A stretch of 64,000 bases of DNA from Aquimarina agarilytica ZC1 (GTDB lineage: Bacteria > Bacteroidota > Bacteroidia > Flavobacteriales > Flavobacteriaceae). Position numbers and translations under genes: made by a program. The first letter of the stretch is position 1. Every line of letters starts with the position of its first letter. The notes under the pieces are model-generated. The model searched no databases, was not told the origin of the DNA, and saw nothing but the letters and a program-made list of their open reading frames with translations. Below are positions 27,523 to 35,610 of the stretch, piece by piece. The stretch spans positions 112,969 through 176,968 of the forward strand of contig NZ_JH621246.1 in assembly GCF_000255455.1 (NCBI RefSeq). Direction: 5' to 3'.

Positions 27523-30330
27523 ATGAAAAAAATAAGTTTACTAGCAATTTCTTTGATTACAAGTATTGGCAGTTACGCACAATACAATTATGGAGAAGTA
27601 CTCCAAAAATCACTACTTTTTTACGAAACACAGCAATCTGGGGTATTGCCCGACTGGAACCGTATAGACTGGAGATCAAATTCTGGTGTAAATGACGGAA
27701 AAGATGTTGGTTTAGACCTTACCGGTGGTTGGAATGATGCAGGAGACCATATTAAATTTGGCTTCCCTATGGCATTTTCTGTAACTGCCTTAAACTGGGG
27801 TTTTCTGGAATACAAAGAAGGTTATGACAAAGCTAACCAAACTGACATATTTTTAAGAAATATTAAATGGGTAACTGATTATTTTATAAAATGCCACCCT
27901 AGTCCAAATGAATTTTACGCACAAGTTGCCGATAGTAAATCACAAGATCATAACTTTTGGATGCCAGCCGAAATGGTTGATGAACACCCAATGTATGGAC
28001 AACGTATGGCCTATAAACTAAGTACAACAGCACCAGGTACGGAAGTAGCATGCGAAACGGCTGCCGCATTAGCATCGGCGAGTATTATGTTTAAAACTGT
28101 TGATCCTGCTTACAGTGCCACCTTGTTGCAACACGCAAAAGAATTATATGAATTTGGGGATACGTACCGAGGAATATACAATGAGGACGGAAATATTCCT
28201 GCTTCAGGAACATATTCTTCTAACGGATATCAAGATGAGCTAGCATGGGGAGCATTGTGGTTATACAAAGCCACAGGAGATAAAAATTACTTAGAAAAAG
28301 CTGAAAAGGAATACAGCGAACCAGATTTTCTTTGGAGTTTAGTTTGGGATGATAAATCTTATGGAAATATGGTACTTTTAAGTATCATTACTGGTAAAGA
28401 TAAGTATATCGCAGATGCCGAAAAACACTTGGATTTCTGGCAAAAGGGAGGTGGAATTAGCTATTCTCCAGGAGGACAAGCTCACCTTACACAATGGGGA
28501 TCTTTTAGACATTCCATGAACGCTTCATTAACTGCACTTATTTATAGTGACAATGTTGCCACGTCTAAAAAAAGTACTTATCATGATTTTGCCGTAAATC
28601 AAATCAATTATATTTTAGGTGATAATCCATTAGACAGAAGTTTTGTAACGGGTTTTGGAAAAAACCCTCCAAACAAACCTCACCACCGAGGACAACACTC
28701 AAGTTGGTCCAGAAGCCCAAAAGTGCCTGAAGAATCTAGACACACCTTGTATGGAGCCTTAATGGGGGGACCTTCTAGTCCAGATGACACATTTGTTGAT
28801 GATAGGACTGATTTTATTGCCAACGAAGTTGCTACTGATTACAACGCTTGTTTCCAAGGTGTGGTTGCCCGTATGGTAATGGAATTTGGCGGAACAGAAC
28901 TGGATAACTTCCCTCAACCAGAAGAACCCGGAGTTGAATTTGTTAATGAAGTTAAAATTAATGGAGAATCTAGTCGCTACACAGAATTAGCTATTTGGTT
29001 AAACAACCGATCTGGATGGCCTGCGCGTATTCCAAATTCACTTTCTGCACGTTACTTTGTTGATATAACAGAAGGTATTGATGCTGGCTTAAGCCCTGAT
29101 GATTATACAATCACATCACGAGGAGCTGGAAAAGCTACTGGAGGCTTACAAGAATGGGATGTCACTAACAACATATACTATGTAGAGGTTGAAGTTGACG
29201 CAGACAAAATGCCTTTCCCTGGTGGCGCAAGTCAATACCGTAGAGAAATTCAAGTACGTATCGAGGTACCTGCCTCTGCACCTGCAACAGCTTGGGATCC
29301 ATCGAACGACCCATCATACGAAGGTTTAACAGGTATAGTAACTGAATTTGACAAAGTTTCTATTTACAGCGATGGTAAATTAGCTAATGGTGATGAACCT
29401 GCAGGCTCTAGCGTATTAGCCGCCGGATTCACTATTGATAAAGTATCTGGTATTGCTCCATTTACAGCTAAGGTTAACGCATCTAAATCTAATGATCCCG
29501 AAGGAAAAGGATTAACATATAGTTGGGATTTTGGAAATGGTAAAACTGCCTCAACGAAAGAAGCAAGTACTACTTTTGAAACTGAAGGCGAATACACAGT
29601 AAAACTAACCATAACAGACTCCACTGGGGCTACTGCCGAAAAAGAAATTACTGTGAATGCATTTGGAGAACGCAGCTGTTCATTTGACACACCTCGCGCA
29701 ACTTCATTACCATCTATTGAAAACAAAAATTTCTCAAATGTTCATGTCATAGGAGATGATGGACCTAGTTTAGACAATGTTACTGCATTTACGATAAATT
29801 GGAATTTAGAGAACAATGGGTTATATGGTTTTGCTTTAAGCACAAGCGACGGAAACCCTGGGCATTATGTTGATTTATCAGCAAAAGTAACTCAAAACTT
29901 TAAGGATATTAATCCAAGTATTTCTATTACATCTAGTGGATTTACAGGTTTAGATGACGACTATTGGGTTTCTGTTGATGAAGGAAACTTGGTATTAGTT
30001 TCAAAAACTAAAGAAGCAACTATCTATTTCAGCAATAGTAGTGAAGTTCCTGTTTGTGGAGAAAAACCAACACTATCTAATGAAACATTTAGCGCTTTAA
30101 ATATTGGACTATATCCAAACCCAGTTGTTGATCAATTACATATTAATGGAGATATAAATAAGGCTCAACTTACTATATACAGCATTAATGGTTCTGTAGT
30201 TGAAAGTACCGAAATTGATTCTGATGAATTTACCACATCACTTTCTAACCTAACTAACGGAATGTACTTAATACACATTCAAAAAGAAGATGGATCTGTA
30301 GGGATTGAAAAAATTATAGTGAATCGTTAA
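27523..30330 (+). CDS. Secreted multidomain GH9 cellulase with CBM3, PKD and T9SS sorting domain
   Basis: 935 residues from ATG 27523. Signal peptide 1-20; GH9 catalytic domain about 22-455 with the Asp pair in GGWNDAGDHIKFGF, the His motif KPHHRGQHSSWSR, and the acid Glu in DFIANEVATDYNACF; a CBM3-type module about 465-625 (SRYTELAIWLNNRSGWPARI); a PKD domain about 640-710 (GIAPFTAKVNAS, YSWDFGNG); an unassigned region about 712-850; and a T9SS type A C-terminal domain from about 855 (GLYPNPVVDQL ... KIIVNR). Predicted to be exported by T9SS and to cut cellulose or other beta-1,4-glucans. GH9 next to a CBM3 suggests a processive endoglucanase, by analogy with GH9-CBM3c enzymes. Single-gene unit with a strong terminator. 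Confidence 0.93.
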   Translation: MKKISLLAISLITSIGSYAQYNYGEVLQKSLLFYETQQSGVLPDWNRIDWRSNSGVNDGKDVGLDLTGGWNDAGDHIKFGFPMAFSVTALNWGFLEYKEGYDKANQTDIFLRNIKWVTDYFIKCHPSPNEFYAQVADSKSQDHNFWMPAEMVDEHPMYGQRMAYKLSTTAPGTEVACETAAALASASIMFKTVDPAYSATLLQHAKELYEFGDTYRGIYNEDGNIPASGTYSSNGYQDELAWGALWLYKATGDKNYLEKAEKEYSEPDFLWSLVWDDKSYGNMVLLSIITGKDKYIADAEKHLDFWQKGGGISYSPGGQAHLTQWGSFRHSMNASLTALIYSDNVATSKKSTYHDFAVNQINYILGDNPLDRSFVTGFGKNPPNKPHHRGQHSSWSRSPKVPEESRHTLYGALMGGPSSPDDTFVDDRTDFIANEVATDYNACFQGVVARMVMEFGGTELDNFPQPEEPGVEFVNEVKINGESSRYTELAIWLNNRSGWPARIPNSLSARYFVDITEGIDAGLSPDDYTITSRGAGKATGGLQEWDVTNNIYYVEVEVDADKMPFPGGASQYRREIQVRIEVPASAPATAWDPSNDPSYEGLTGIVTEFDKVSIYSDGKLANGDEPAGSSVLAAGFTIDKVSGIAPFTAKVNASKSNDPEGKGLTYSWDFGNGKTASTKEASTTFETEGEYTVKLTITDSTGATAEKEITVNAFGERSCSFDTPRATSLPSIENKNFSNVHVIGDDGPSLDNVTAFTINWNLENNGLYGFALSTSDGNPGHYVDLSAKVTQNFKDINPSISITSSGFTGLDDDYWVSVDEGNLVLVSKTKEATIYFSNSSEVPVCGEKPTLSNETFSALNIGLYPNPVVDQLHINGDINKAQLTIYSINGSVVESTEIDSDEFTTSLSNLTNGMYLIHIQKEDGSVGIEKIIVNR

Positions 30331-30360
30331 AAATTAATTTCACAATTCATCAAGCATTAT

Positions 30361-30404
30361 AAAAAGCCGAATAACTAAAAAAAAAAATAGTTGTTCGGCT
30401 TTTT
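30361..30404 (+). terminator. Intrinsic terminator after the GH9 gene
   Basis: A 17-bp stem (AAAAAGCCGAATAACTA with TAGTTGTTCGGCTTTTT, one G-U pair) around an A-rich loop and ending in T5. It could work in both directions. Confidence 0.9.
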
Positions 30405-30443
30405 AATTCTTAGAAATCATAACACAAAACATAACTAAACAAA

Positions 30444-30476
30444 AAAGCCACTCTCTGTAAAAGAGGTGGCTTTTAT
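30444..30476 (-). terminator. Intrinsic terminator after galT
   Basis: On the minus strand AAAAGCCACCTCT pairs imperfectly with AGAGAGTGGCTTTTTT and ends in a T-run. Confidence 0.75.
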
Positions 30477-30498
30477 ATATTAAAAGAATTTGTTTTAA

Positions 30499-31545
30499 CT
30501 ACAACTCCTTACTATAATGTATGTCACTTTGTGATTTAATTTTATCTGCTGCTTGCTCGGCTGTAATATCACGCTGCGGATTTGCAAACATCTCATAACC
30601 TACCATAAATTTTTTCACTGTTGCCGAACGTAATAACGGTGGATAAAAACTCATATGCATATGCCATTCTGGGTGGTCCTCCCCATCTGTTGGGGCTTGG
30701 TGGATTCCCGCTGAATATGGAAACGATGTTTTAAAAATGTTATCATATTTAGTAGTTAACACCTTTATAATTTCAGCATAACTCTTTTTCTCTGCATCAG
30801 ATAATGTTGAAATAGTCGCATGCTTTTTACGAGGCATAATCATCGTTTCATATGGCCATATTGCCCAATATGGTACTAATGCAACAAAGTATTCATTTTC
30901 AACTAATACACGTTCATCTGCAGCTAATTCTTGATCCAAATACGCCTCCAACAAGGACTTATTGTTATCATTCCAGTAATTTAAAAACTGAGTACTTTTC
31001 TTTTTTATTTCTTCTGGAATAGAACGTTGTGCCCATATTTGACCATGAGGATGCGGGTTACTACACCCCATAATACCCCCTTTATTTTCAAATATCTGTA
31101 CATAGTTAATATCATCATTTGCTCCTAATTCAGCAAATTCTTTTTGCCATAAACTAATTACCTTTTCAATATCAACAGCCTCCATTAAAGGCAAAGTCAA
31201 TGCATGGTTTGGTGAAAAACAGATCACTTTACAAATCCCTGTTTCGGTTTCCGCTTTCAATAAACCTTCGTTATATTTTTCACTTGGCACTCCTTGCAAC
31301 AATGCAGCAAAATCGTTTGTAAAAGCAAAAGGTTCTTTATAATCAGGATTTACAGCCCCACCTGCACGTTCATTTGTAGGACATAAATAACAATTTTCAT
31401 CATAGGTAGTCGATGATAATTTAGCAGGCTCTTCATTTTTACCCTGCCAAGGTCTTTTCGTTCTATGTGGTGACACCAAAACCCATTCTCCCGTAAGGAC
31501 ATTTAACCTACGATGAGGACTTTCATTAAAATCTATATTACTCAT
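30499..31545 (-). CDS. galT: Galactose-1-phosphate uridylyltransferase
   Basis: 348 residues, second Leloir step: UDP-glucose plus galactose-1-phosphate to UDP-galactose plus glucose-1-phosphate. Metal-binding Cys pair in ENCYLCPTNERAGG (about 51-64), active-site GCSNPHPHGQIWA with the nucleophilic His, and the C-terminal HPEWHMHMSFYPPLLRS are intact. Length equals Escherichia coli GalT. It starts 7 bp after galK ends, so galK-galT form an operon. Confidence 0.96.
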   Translation of the reverse strand: MSNIDFNESPHRRLNVLTGEWVLVSPHRTKRPWQGKNEEPAKLSSTTYDENCYLCPTNERAGGAVNPDYKEPFAFTNDFAALLQGVPSEKYNEGLLKAETETGICKVICFSPNHALTLPLMEAVDIEKVISLWQKEFAELGANDDINYVQIFENKGGIMGCSNPHPHGQIWAQRSIPEEIKKKSTQFLNYWNDNNKSLLEAYLDQELAADERVLVENEYFVALVPYWAIWPYETMIMPRKKHATISTLSDAEKKSYAEIIKVLTTKYDNIFKTSFPYSAGIHQAPTDGEDHPEWHMHMSFYPPLLRSATVKKFMVGYEMFANPQRDITAEQAADKIKSQSDIHYSKEL

Positions 31546-31552
31546 GCTTAAA

Positions 31553-32701
31553 TTAATTTATTATTGCTGTACCTTGACTAGGAACTGCCGTAAATGACGT
31601 TAAGTCTATATTGAATTTTTCTTTATATGCTTTGGTAGCATCTGCTACAAATTCGGCCACTCCATCTTTATGAATTAAGTTAATGGTACATCCACCAAAA
31701 CCACCACCCATCATTCGCGCTCCAAGCACTTGATCGTAATTTTTAGAAAATGCTGCTAAAAAATCTAATTCTTCACAACTCACCTCATAATCGTTTTGTA
31801 AACCATTATGTGACCCATACATTAATTCCCCAAAAGTAGTTAAATCTTTTTCCTTTAAGGCTTTTACTGCTTTTTCAACACGGGCATTTTCTTCTAAAAC
31901 ATAAGTAGCTCTTTTAAAAGCTATCGGAGTAATTTCCGATTTGACAGCCGCCAACATTTCAAAAGTAGCTTCGCGCAATGAAGTAACTTCTGGATTATTT
32001 TTTGCAATAGCCTTTACCACAGATGCGCACTCAGCCACACGAGTATTATACGCACTATCCGCTAAGTTATGCGATACGTTGGTATTCAATAACAAGACTT
32101 GGTAATCACCAAAATCAGCAGGAATCATCTGATGTGCAATACTATCGCAGTCCAATAAAATTACATGACCCTTTTCGCTCATTACAGAAGCAAATTGATC
32201 CATTATTCCACACTGTGTTCCTACATAAGTGTGCTCTGCTTTTTGACCTATTTTTACTAAATCAATTTTTTCAAGACCTAAATTAAAAATTTGATTCAAA
32301 CCAAACGCTAAGCCACATTCCAAAGCTGCGGAGGAACTTATACCAGATCCCATAGGCAAATAGCTTTCAATAATACAATCAAAACCGGCTATTTGTTTAT
32401 CCCGTAACTGAATTTGACTTACTACACCTAAAATGTAATTTTCCCACTCTTTATCACTCGGTGCCACTTCATTTAAATTAAATGACATCATTTTATCAAA
32501 TGTAGCACTGTATACATTACAAGTATCTGGTGTGTTATTCTTTTGAAATTGGAAAATGATGTGTTTATCAATTGCAGTTGGCAAAACAAAACCTTTATTA
32601 TAATCTGTATGCTCTCCAATAAGATTAATCCTACCCGGGGAAGCTACTTTCAATTCCGTTTTAAAGGAATCCACAAATTCTTTGTGTACACTATCTGTCA
32701 T
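31553..32701 (-). CDS. galK: Galactokinase
   Basis: 382 residues, GHMP-family kinase phosphorylating galactose at C1. Signatures: PGRINLIGEHTDYNKGFVLP (galactose binding, includes the Glu/His/Asp triad), PMGSGISSSAALECGLA (ATP loop) and GARMMGGGFGGCTINL (motif 3). First gene of galKT, divergent from galM-galE across a 746-bp region that holds a candidate small RNA. Confidence 0.97.
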   Translation of the reverse strand: MTDSVHKEFVDSFKTELKVASPGRINLIGEHTDYNKGFVLPTAIDKHIIFQFQKNNTPDTCNVYSATFDKMMSFNLNEVAPSDKEWENYILGVVSQIQLRDKQIAGFDCIIESYLPMGSGISSSAALECGLAFGLNQIFNLGLEKIDLVKIGQKAEHTYVGTQCGIMDQFASVMSEKGHVILLDCDSIAHQMIPADFGDYQVLLLNTNVSHNLADSAYNTRVAECASVVKAIAKNNPEVTSLREATFEMLAAVKSEITPIAFKRATYVLEENARVEKAVKALKEKDLTTFGELMYGSHNGLQNDYEVSCEELDFLAAFSKNYDQVLGARMMGGGFGGCTINLIHKDGVAEFVADATKAYKEKFNIDLTSFTAVPSQGTAIIN

Positions 32702-32842
32702 AGTTACTATTATTGAATCTCTATTTATAAATAAGCCTTAATACTATTTCAAACTTCGAACAGGCATTATAAAACTGAAGTACATTATGCTTAGAACAGC
32801 AATAAAAAAACCAACTCCTTAATGATTGTTAAAAATTTGCCA

Positions 32843-32850
32843 CAAATATA
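32843..32850 (-). promoter_or_regulatory. Candidate -7 element for galKT
   Basis: Reads TATATTTG on the minus strand, perfect match to TAnnTTTG. It implies a leader of about 130 nt before the galK ATG at 32701. Confidence 0.5.
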
Positions 32851-33159
32851 GTAAATAGCATATACATATATAGCGTATAAGAGCATAGAACATGAAACAA
32901 CTTGTGTAGAATGAGTTGAACTAAAATGATTTTTAAAGACTATATTTTATAAAAAAGACCCAATATTTATAACGAAGCATTAGAAACATAAAATCATAAT
33001 CTTAAGTTAAACATTTTAATATTACACAATTCTTAATTTTTTTAAAAAAAATAAGAATATTAATCATAATTAATGTTATAAAATTAAATTTTAAACAATA
33101 ATACCCCACTCTTCCTTTCTATTGCAACACATCAGATTGATTTTATGTATTTTTGTTAC

Positions 33160-33287
33160 ACGCTTTCGAGCGTAATTTCATAATTAAACTTTGTGTATAG
33201 GCCTGAGCAACTTATACACCTTTTAGAAGTTTAGTTTTTTGATTAGTTGTTATTCCAGGCAGAGTGATTACTGCCTGGATTTTTTTT
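33160..33287 (+). ncRNA. Candidate structured small RNA with own promoter and terminator
   Basis: A -7 element TATTTTTG at 33148-33155 (TTG at 33122-33124, 23 nt upstream) is followed by: a UUCG-capped hairpin ACGCT-TTCG-AGCGT (33160-33173); a long hairpin in which AATTAAACTT (33182-33191) pairs with AAGTTTAGTT (33227-33236) and GTGTATA (33193-33199) pairs with TATACAC (33213-33219) around the 13-nt loop GGCCTGAGCAACT; and a 9-bp terminator TCCAGGCAG/CTGCCTGGA (33254-33279) with eight T. No ORF of note lies inside. Flavobacteria have predicted RNA families (such as 6S-Flavo and Flavo-1) of similar size; I cannot say whether this is one of them. Confidence 0.7.
33254..33287 (+). terminator. 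Strong intrinsic terminator ending the candidate small RNA
   Basis: Perfect 9-bp GC-rich stem TCCAGGCAG/CTGCCTGGA, 8-nt loop, then T8. It lies 160 bp before galM, which has its own promoter, and no upstream protein gene points toward it. Confidence 0.9.
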
Positions 33288-33371
33288 ACCCCATAATAAA
33301 AAAACAACACTAACAAATTCTACAAAAAAACACAAGCAAACGACAATTTATCTTAAATTTTTAGCTTCAAA

Positions 33372-33402
33372 TTAGCTTATCATAGTTAAAAAAATAAGCT
33401 AA
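33372..33402. promoter_or_regulatory. Inverted repeat (probable operator) upstream of galM-galE
   Basis: Perfect 9-bp arms TTAGCTTAT and ATAAGCTAA separated by 13 nt, ending 6 bp before the -7 element. Its position over the -33 region suggests a repressor or activator site. No local regulator gene accompanies it. Confidence 0.55.
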
Positions 33403-33408
33403 ATAACG

Positions 33409-33416
33409 TACCTTTG
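33409..33416 (+). promoter_or_regulatory. Candidate -7 element for galM-galE
   Basis: TACCTTTG matches TAnnTTTG, 31 nt before the galM ATG. Confidence 0.5.
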
Positions 33417-33447
33417 GCAATTAATAATTTTAATCCATATTAAAAAA

Positions 33448-34485
33448 ATGATTACTCAAGAAGACTTTGGAACTACTCAATCTGGAAGCAATGTTCAAAA
33501 GTTTATTTTTAGTAACAATAATGGATATTCTATTCATTTATTAAGCTACGGACTTAGCATTCAAAAAATTATATATCCCGACAATCAAGATATAGCCCTA
33601 GGCTTTGACACTATTAGCGAATATGAGACTGACCCATATTACATTGGTAAAATTATTGGCAGGAACGCTAACAGATTATCCAATGGAAGTATCCTTATAA
33701 ATCAAAAAGAAATTCAACTTTCTCAAAACGAAAACAACAAACAACTACATGGAGGACACCATGGTTTTGACACTAAAAATTGGAACTGCGAAATAATAAA
33801 TTTTGAAGACAAGGACGTACTGATCGCCACATACACCAGTAAAGATTTAGAGGAAGGTTACCCTGGAGAACTTAAAGTTACCGTTAGCTTCGAATTAACT
33901 AACAAGAACACTTTAGAGATGAGTTATACGGCAACTACCTCAAAAACCACAGTGGTCAACTTAACTCGTCATGATTATTTCAATTTAAAAGATGGTGGAA
34001 TCTCTGATATTAAAGATCATCTTATAAAAATTAATGCTGACCAGTATACTGTTAATAATACTGAAAATCTTCCTACTGGAGAAATAAAAACCACGAAAGA
34101 CACTGCATTACATTTCAATACAGCAACAAAAATTAACGAAAATATTGCAAAAGATCCCGATAACCTTATTATGGGATATGATCATAATTACATCATAAAG
34201 AAAAACAACAACAATGAAGTCAGCTTAGCAGGCACAGCTATAGACCCTAACAGTAAAAGACAATTAGAAGTTTATAGTTCCCAGCCAGGCTTACAATTTT
34301 ACACTGCCGCCTACCTTAACCAAGTAAAAGGCAAAAACAACATTATATATAATGGATTTCATGGCTTTTGTTTTGAAGGACAACATTTCCCTGACGCCAC
34401 AAAACACAAGCACTTTGATTCCACTATTTTAAGACCACAACAAACATATACACAAAAATTAATTTATAAATTTAGCACTAAATAA
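33448..34485 (+). CDS. galM: Aldose 1-epimerase (galactose mutarotase)
   Basis: 345 residues; interconverts alpha and beta galactose before GalK. Family features: GRNANRLSNGSILIN, LHGGHHGFD, VNLTRHDYFNLKD (in most relatives NLTNHxYFNL; here Arg and Asp replace Asn and the variable residue, but the catalytic His is kept), and C-terminal FCFEGQHFPDA with the catalytic Glu. It begins the plus-strand half of the gal locus; galE follows 9 bp later. Confidence 0.94.
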   Translation: MITQEDFGTTQSGSNVQKFIFSNNNGYSIHLLSYGLSIQKIIYPDNQDIALGFDTISEYETDPYYIGKIIGRNANRLSNGSILINQKEIQLSQNENNKQLHGGHHGFDTKNWNCEIINFEDKDVLIATYTSKDLEEGYPGELKVTVSFELTNKNTLEMSYTATTSKTTVVNLTRHDYFNLKDGGISDIKDHLIKINADQYTVNNTENLPTGEIKTTKDTALHFNTATKINENIAKDPDNLIMGYDHNYIIKKNNNNEVSLAGTAIDPNSKRQLEVYSSQPGLQFYTAAYLNQVKGKNNIIYNGFHGFCFEGQHFPDATKHKHFDSTILRPQQTYTQKLIYKFSTK

Positions 34486-34494
34486 ATAGGTAAT

Positions 34495-35517
34495 ATGAAA
34501 ATATTAGTAACAGGAGGATTAGGTTTTATTGGTTCTCATACCGTTGTAGAGCTTCAGAATGAAGGATATGAAGTTGTTATTATTGACAATTGCTCAAACT
34601 CATCTGAAGAAGTTCTTGTGGGTATTGAAAACATTACTGGAAAAAAGCCCATTTTTGAAAAAATGGATTTACGTAACCGTCAAAAAGTAAGTGATTTTTT
34701 CAAAAAACACTCGGATGTTACTGGCGTTATTCATTTTGCCGCATCAAAAGCTGTTGGCGAAAGTGTTCAAATACCACTTACTTATTACGAAAACAACATT
34801 GGAACACTTGTTTACCTATTACAAGAGCTACAAGAAAAAACCGATGCTAGCTTTATATTTAGTTCCTCATGCACCGTATATGGACAAGCCGACGAACTAC
34901 CCATTACAGAAAGCGCACCTGTTAAAACAGCTGAATCTCCATACGGAAATACCAAACAAATAGGTGAAGAAATTATTAGAGACACTTGCAAAGTATCACC
35001 TCAATTAAAAGCTATTGCGTTACGCTACTTTAACCCTATTGGTGCTCATAAATCAACAGAAATAGGCGAACTACCTTTGGGCGTACCTCAAAATTTAGTC
35101 CCTTTTATTACACAAACTGCAATGGGCTTGCGCGACAAGCTTTCTGTTTTTGGAGATGACTACAACACACCGGACGGTACCTGCATACGTGATTATATCC
35201 ATGTGGTTGACCTTGCCAAAGCACACGTAATTGCCTTAACACGATTATTAAAAAACAAAAACAAAGAAAATTACGAAGTATTCAACCTAGGTACCGGTAC
35301 AGGTAGCTCTGTTCTAGAAGTAATAAAGTCTTTTGAAAAAGTCTCAGGAAAACCTCTTAATTACGCCATTGTTGACCGCAGAGAAGGTGATATTACAGCT
35401 GCATTTGCTGACACCAACCTTGCCAATAATGAACTTGGCTGGAAAGCAGAATTAAGCTTAGACGAAGCTATGAAATCAGCTTGGGAATGGGAGCAAAAAG
35501 TAAGAAGTAAGAAGTAA
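34495..35517 (+). CDS. galE: UDP-glucose 4-epimerase
   Basis: 340 residues, SDR-family NAD enzyme interconverting UDP-galactose and UDP-glucose. N-terminal TGGLGFIGSHT binds NAD; catalytic SSCTVYG Ser/Thr and the YGNTK Tyr-x-x-x-Lys are in place; ALRYFNPIGAH and CIRDYIHVVDLA are typical. The last codons (...VRSKK) and the stop are formed by a GTAAGAA heptamer repeat. Second gene of galM-galE. Confidence 0.96.
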   Translation: MKILVTGGLGFIGSHTVVELQNEGYEVVIIDNCSNSSEEVLVGIENITGKKPIFEKMDLRNRQKVSDFFKKHSDVTGVIHFAASKAVGESVQIPLTYYENNIGTLVYLLQELQEKTDASFIFSSSCTVYGQADELPITESAPVKTAESPYGNTKQIGEEIIRDTCKVSPQLKAIALRYFNPIGAHKSTEIGELPLGVPQNLVPFITQTAMGLRDKLSVFGDDYNTPDGTCIRDYIHVVDLAKAHVIALTRLLKNKNKENYEVFNLGTGTGSSVLEVIKSFEKVSGKPLNYAIVDRREGDITAAFADTNLANNELGWKAELSLDEAMKSAWEWEQKVRSKK

Positions 35518-35520
35518 GAA
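35500..35520 (+). repeat. Three GTAAGAA heptamers across the galE stop codon
   Basis: GTAAGAA repeated three times in strict 7-nt phase, 35500-35520. It encodes the last residues of GalE and supplies its TAA stop (35515-35517). Confidence 0.85.
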
Positions 35521-35540
35521 GTTAACAATATTCTCGGAAC

Positions 35541-35580
35541 AAAAAAACCTGTAAAACGTAATGTTCTACAGGTTTTTTTT
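35541..35580. terminator. Bidirectional terminator between galE and ppiD
   Basis: AAAAAAACCTGTA pairs with TACAGGTTTTTTT around a 13-nt loop. T-runs occur on both strands, fitting the convergent genes on either side. Confidence 0.87.
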
Positions 35581-35610
35581 ATGAGTATTGGCAACTGAAA
35601 CTGATACTTT

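Larger units (their letters stand above)
32702..33447. other. Divergent galK/galM intergenic region
   Basis: 746 bp. From the left: a probable galK leader of about 130 nt, the galKT -7 element (32850-32843, minus strand), an AT-rich stretch with nothing recognised (about 32851-33120), a promoter-RNA-terminator unit on the plus strand (33122-33287), and the galM promoter with a 9-bp palindrome (33372-33416). Confidence 0.7.

Noticed and set aside
27489-27695. Alternative 68-codon frame over the GH9 gene start
   Set aside because: It overlaps the signal peptide and the beginning of the GH9 domain in another frame and resembles nothing.
32702-32842. Riboswitch in the galK leader
   Set aside because: The leader of about 130 nt is AT-rich and I could not find a stable multi-stem structure or a terminator/anti-terminator pair.
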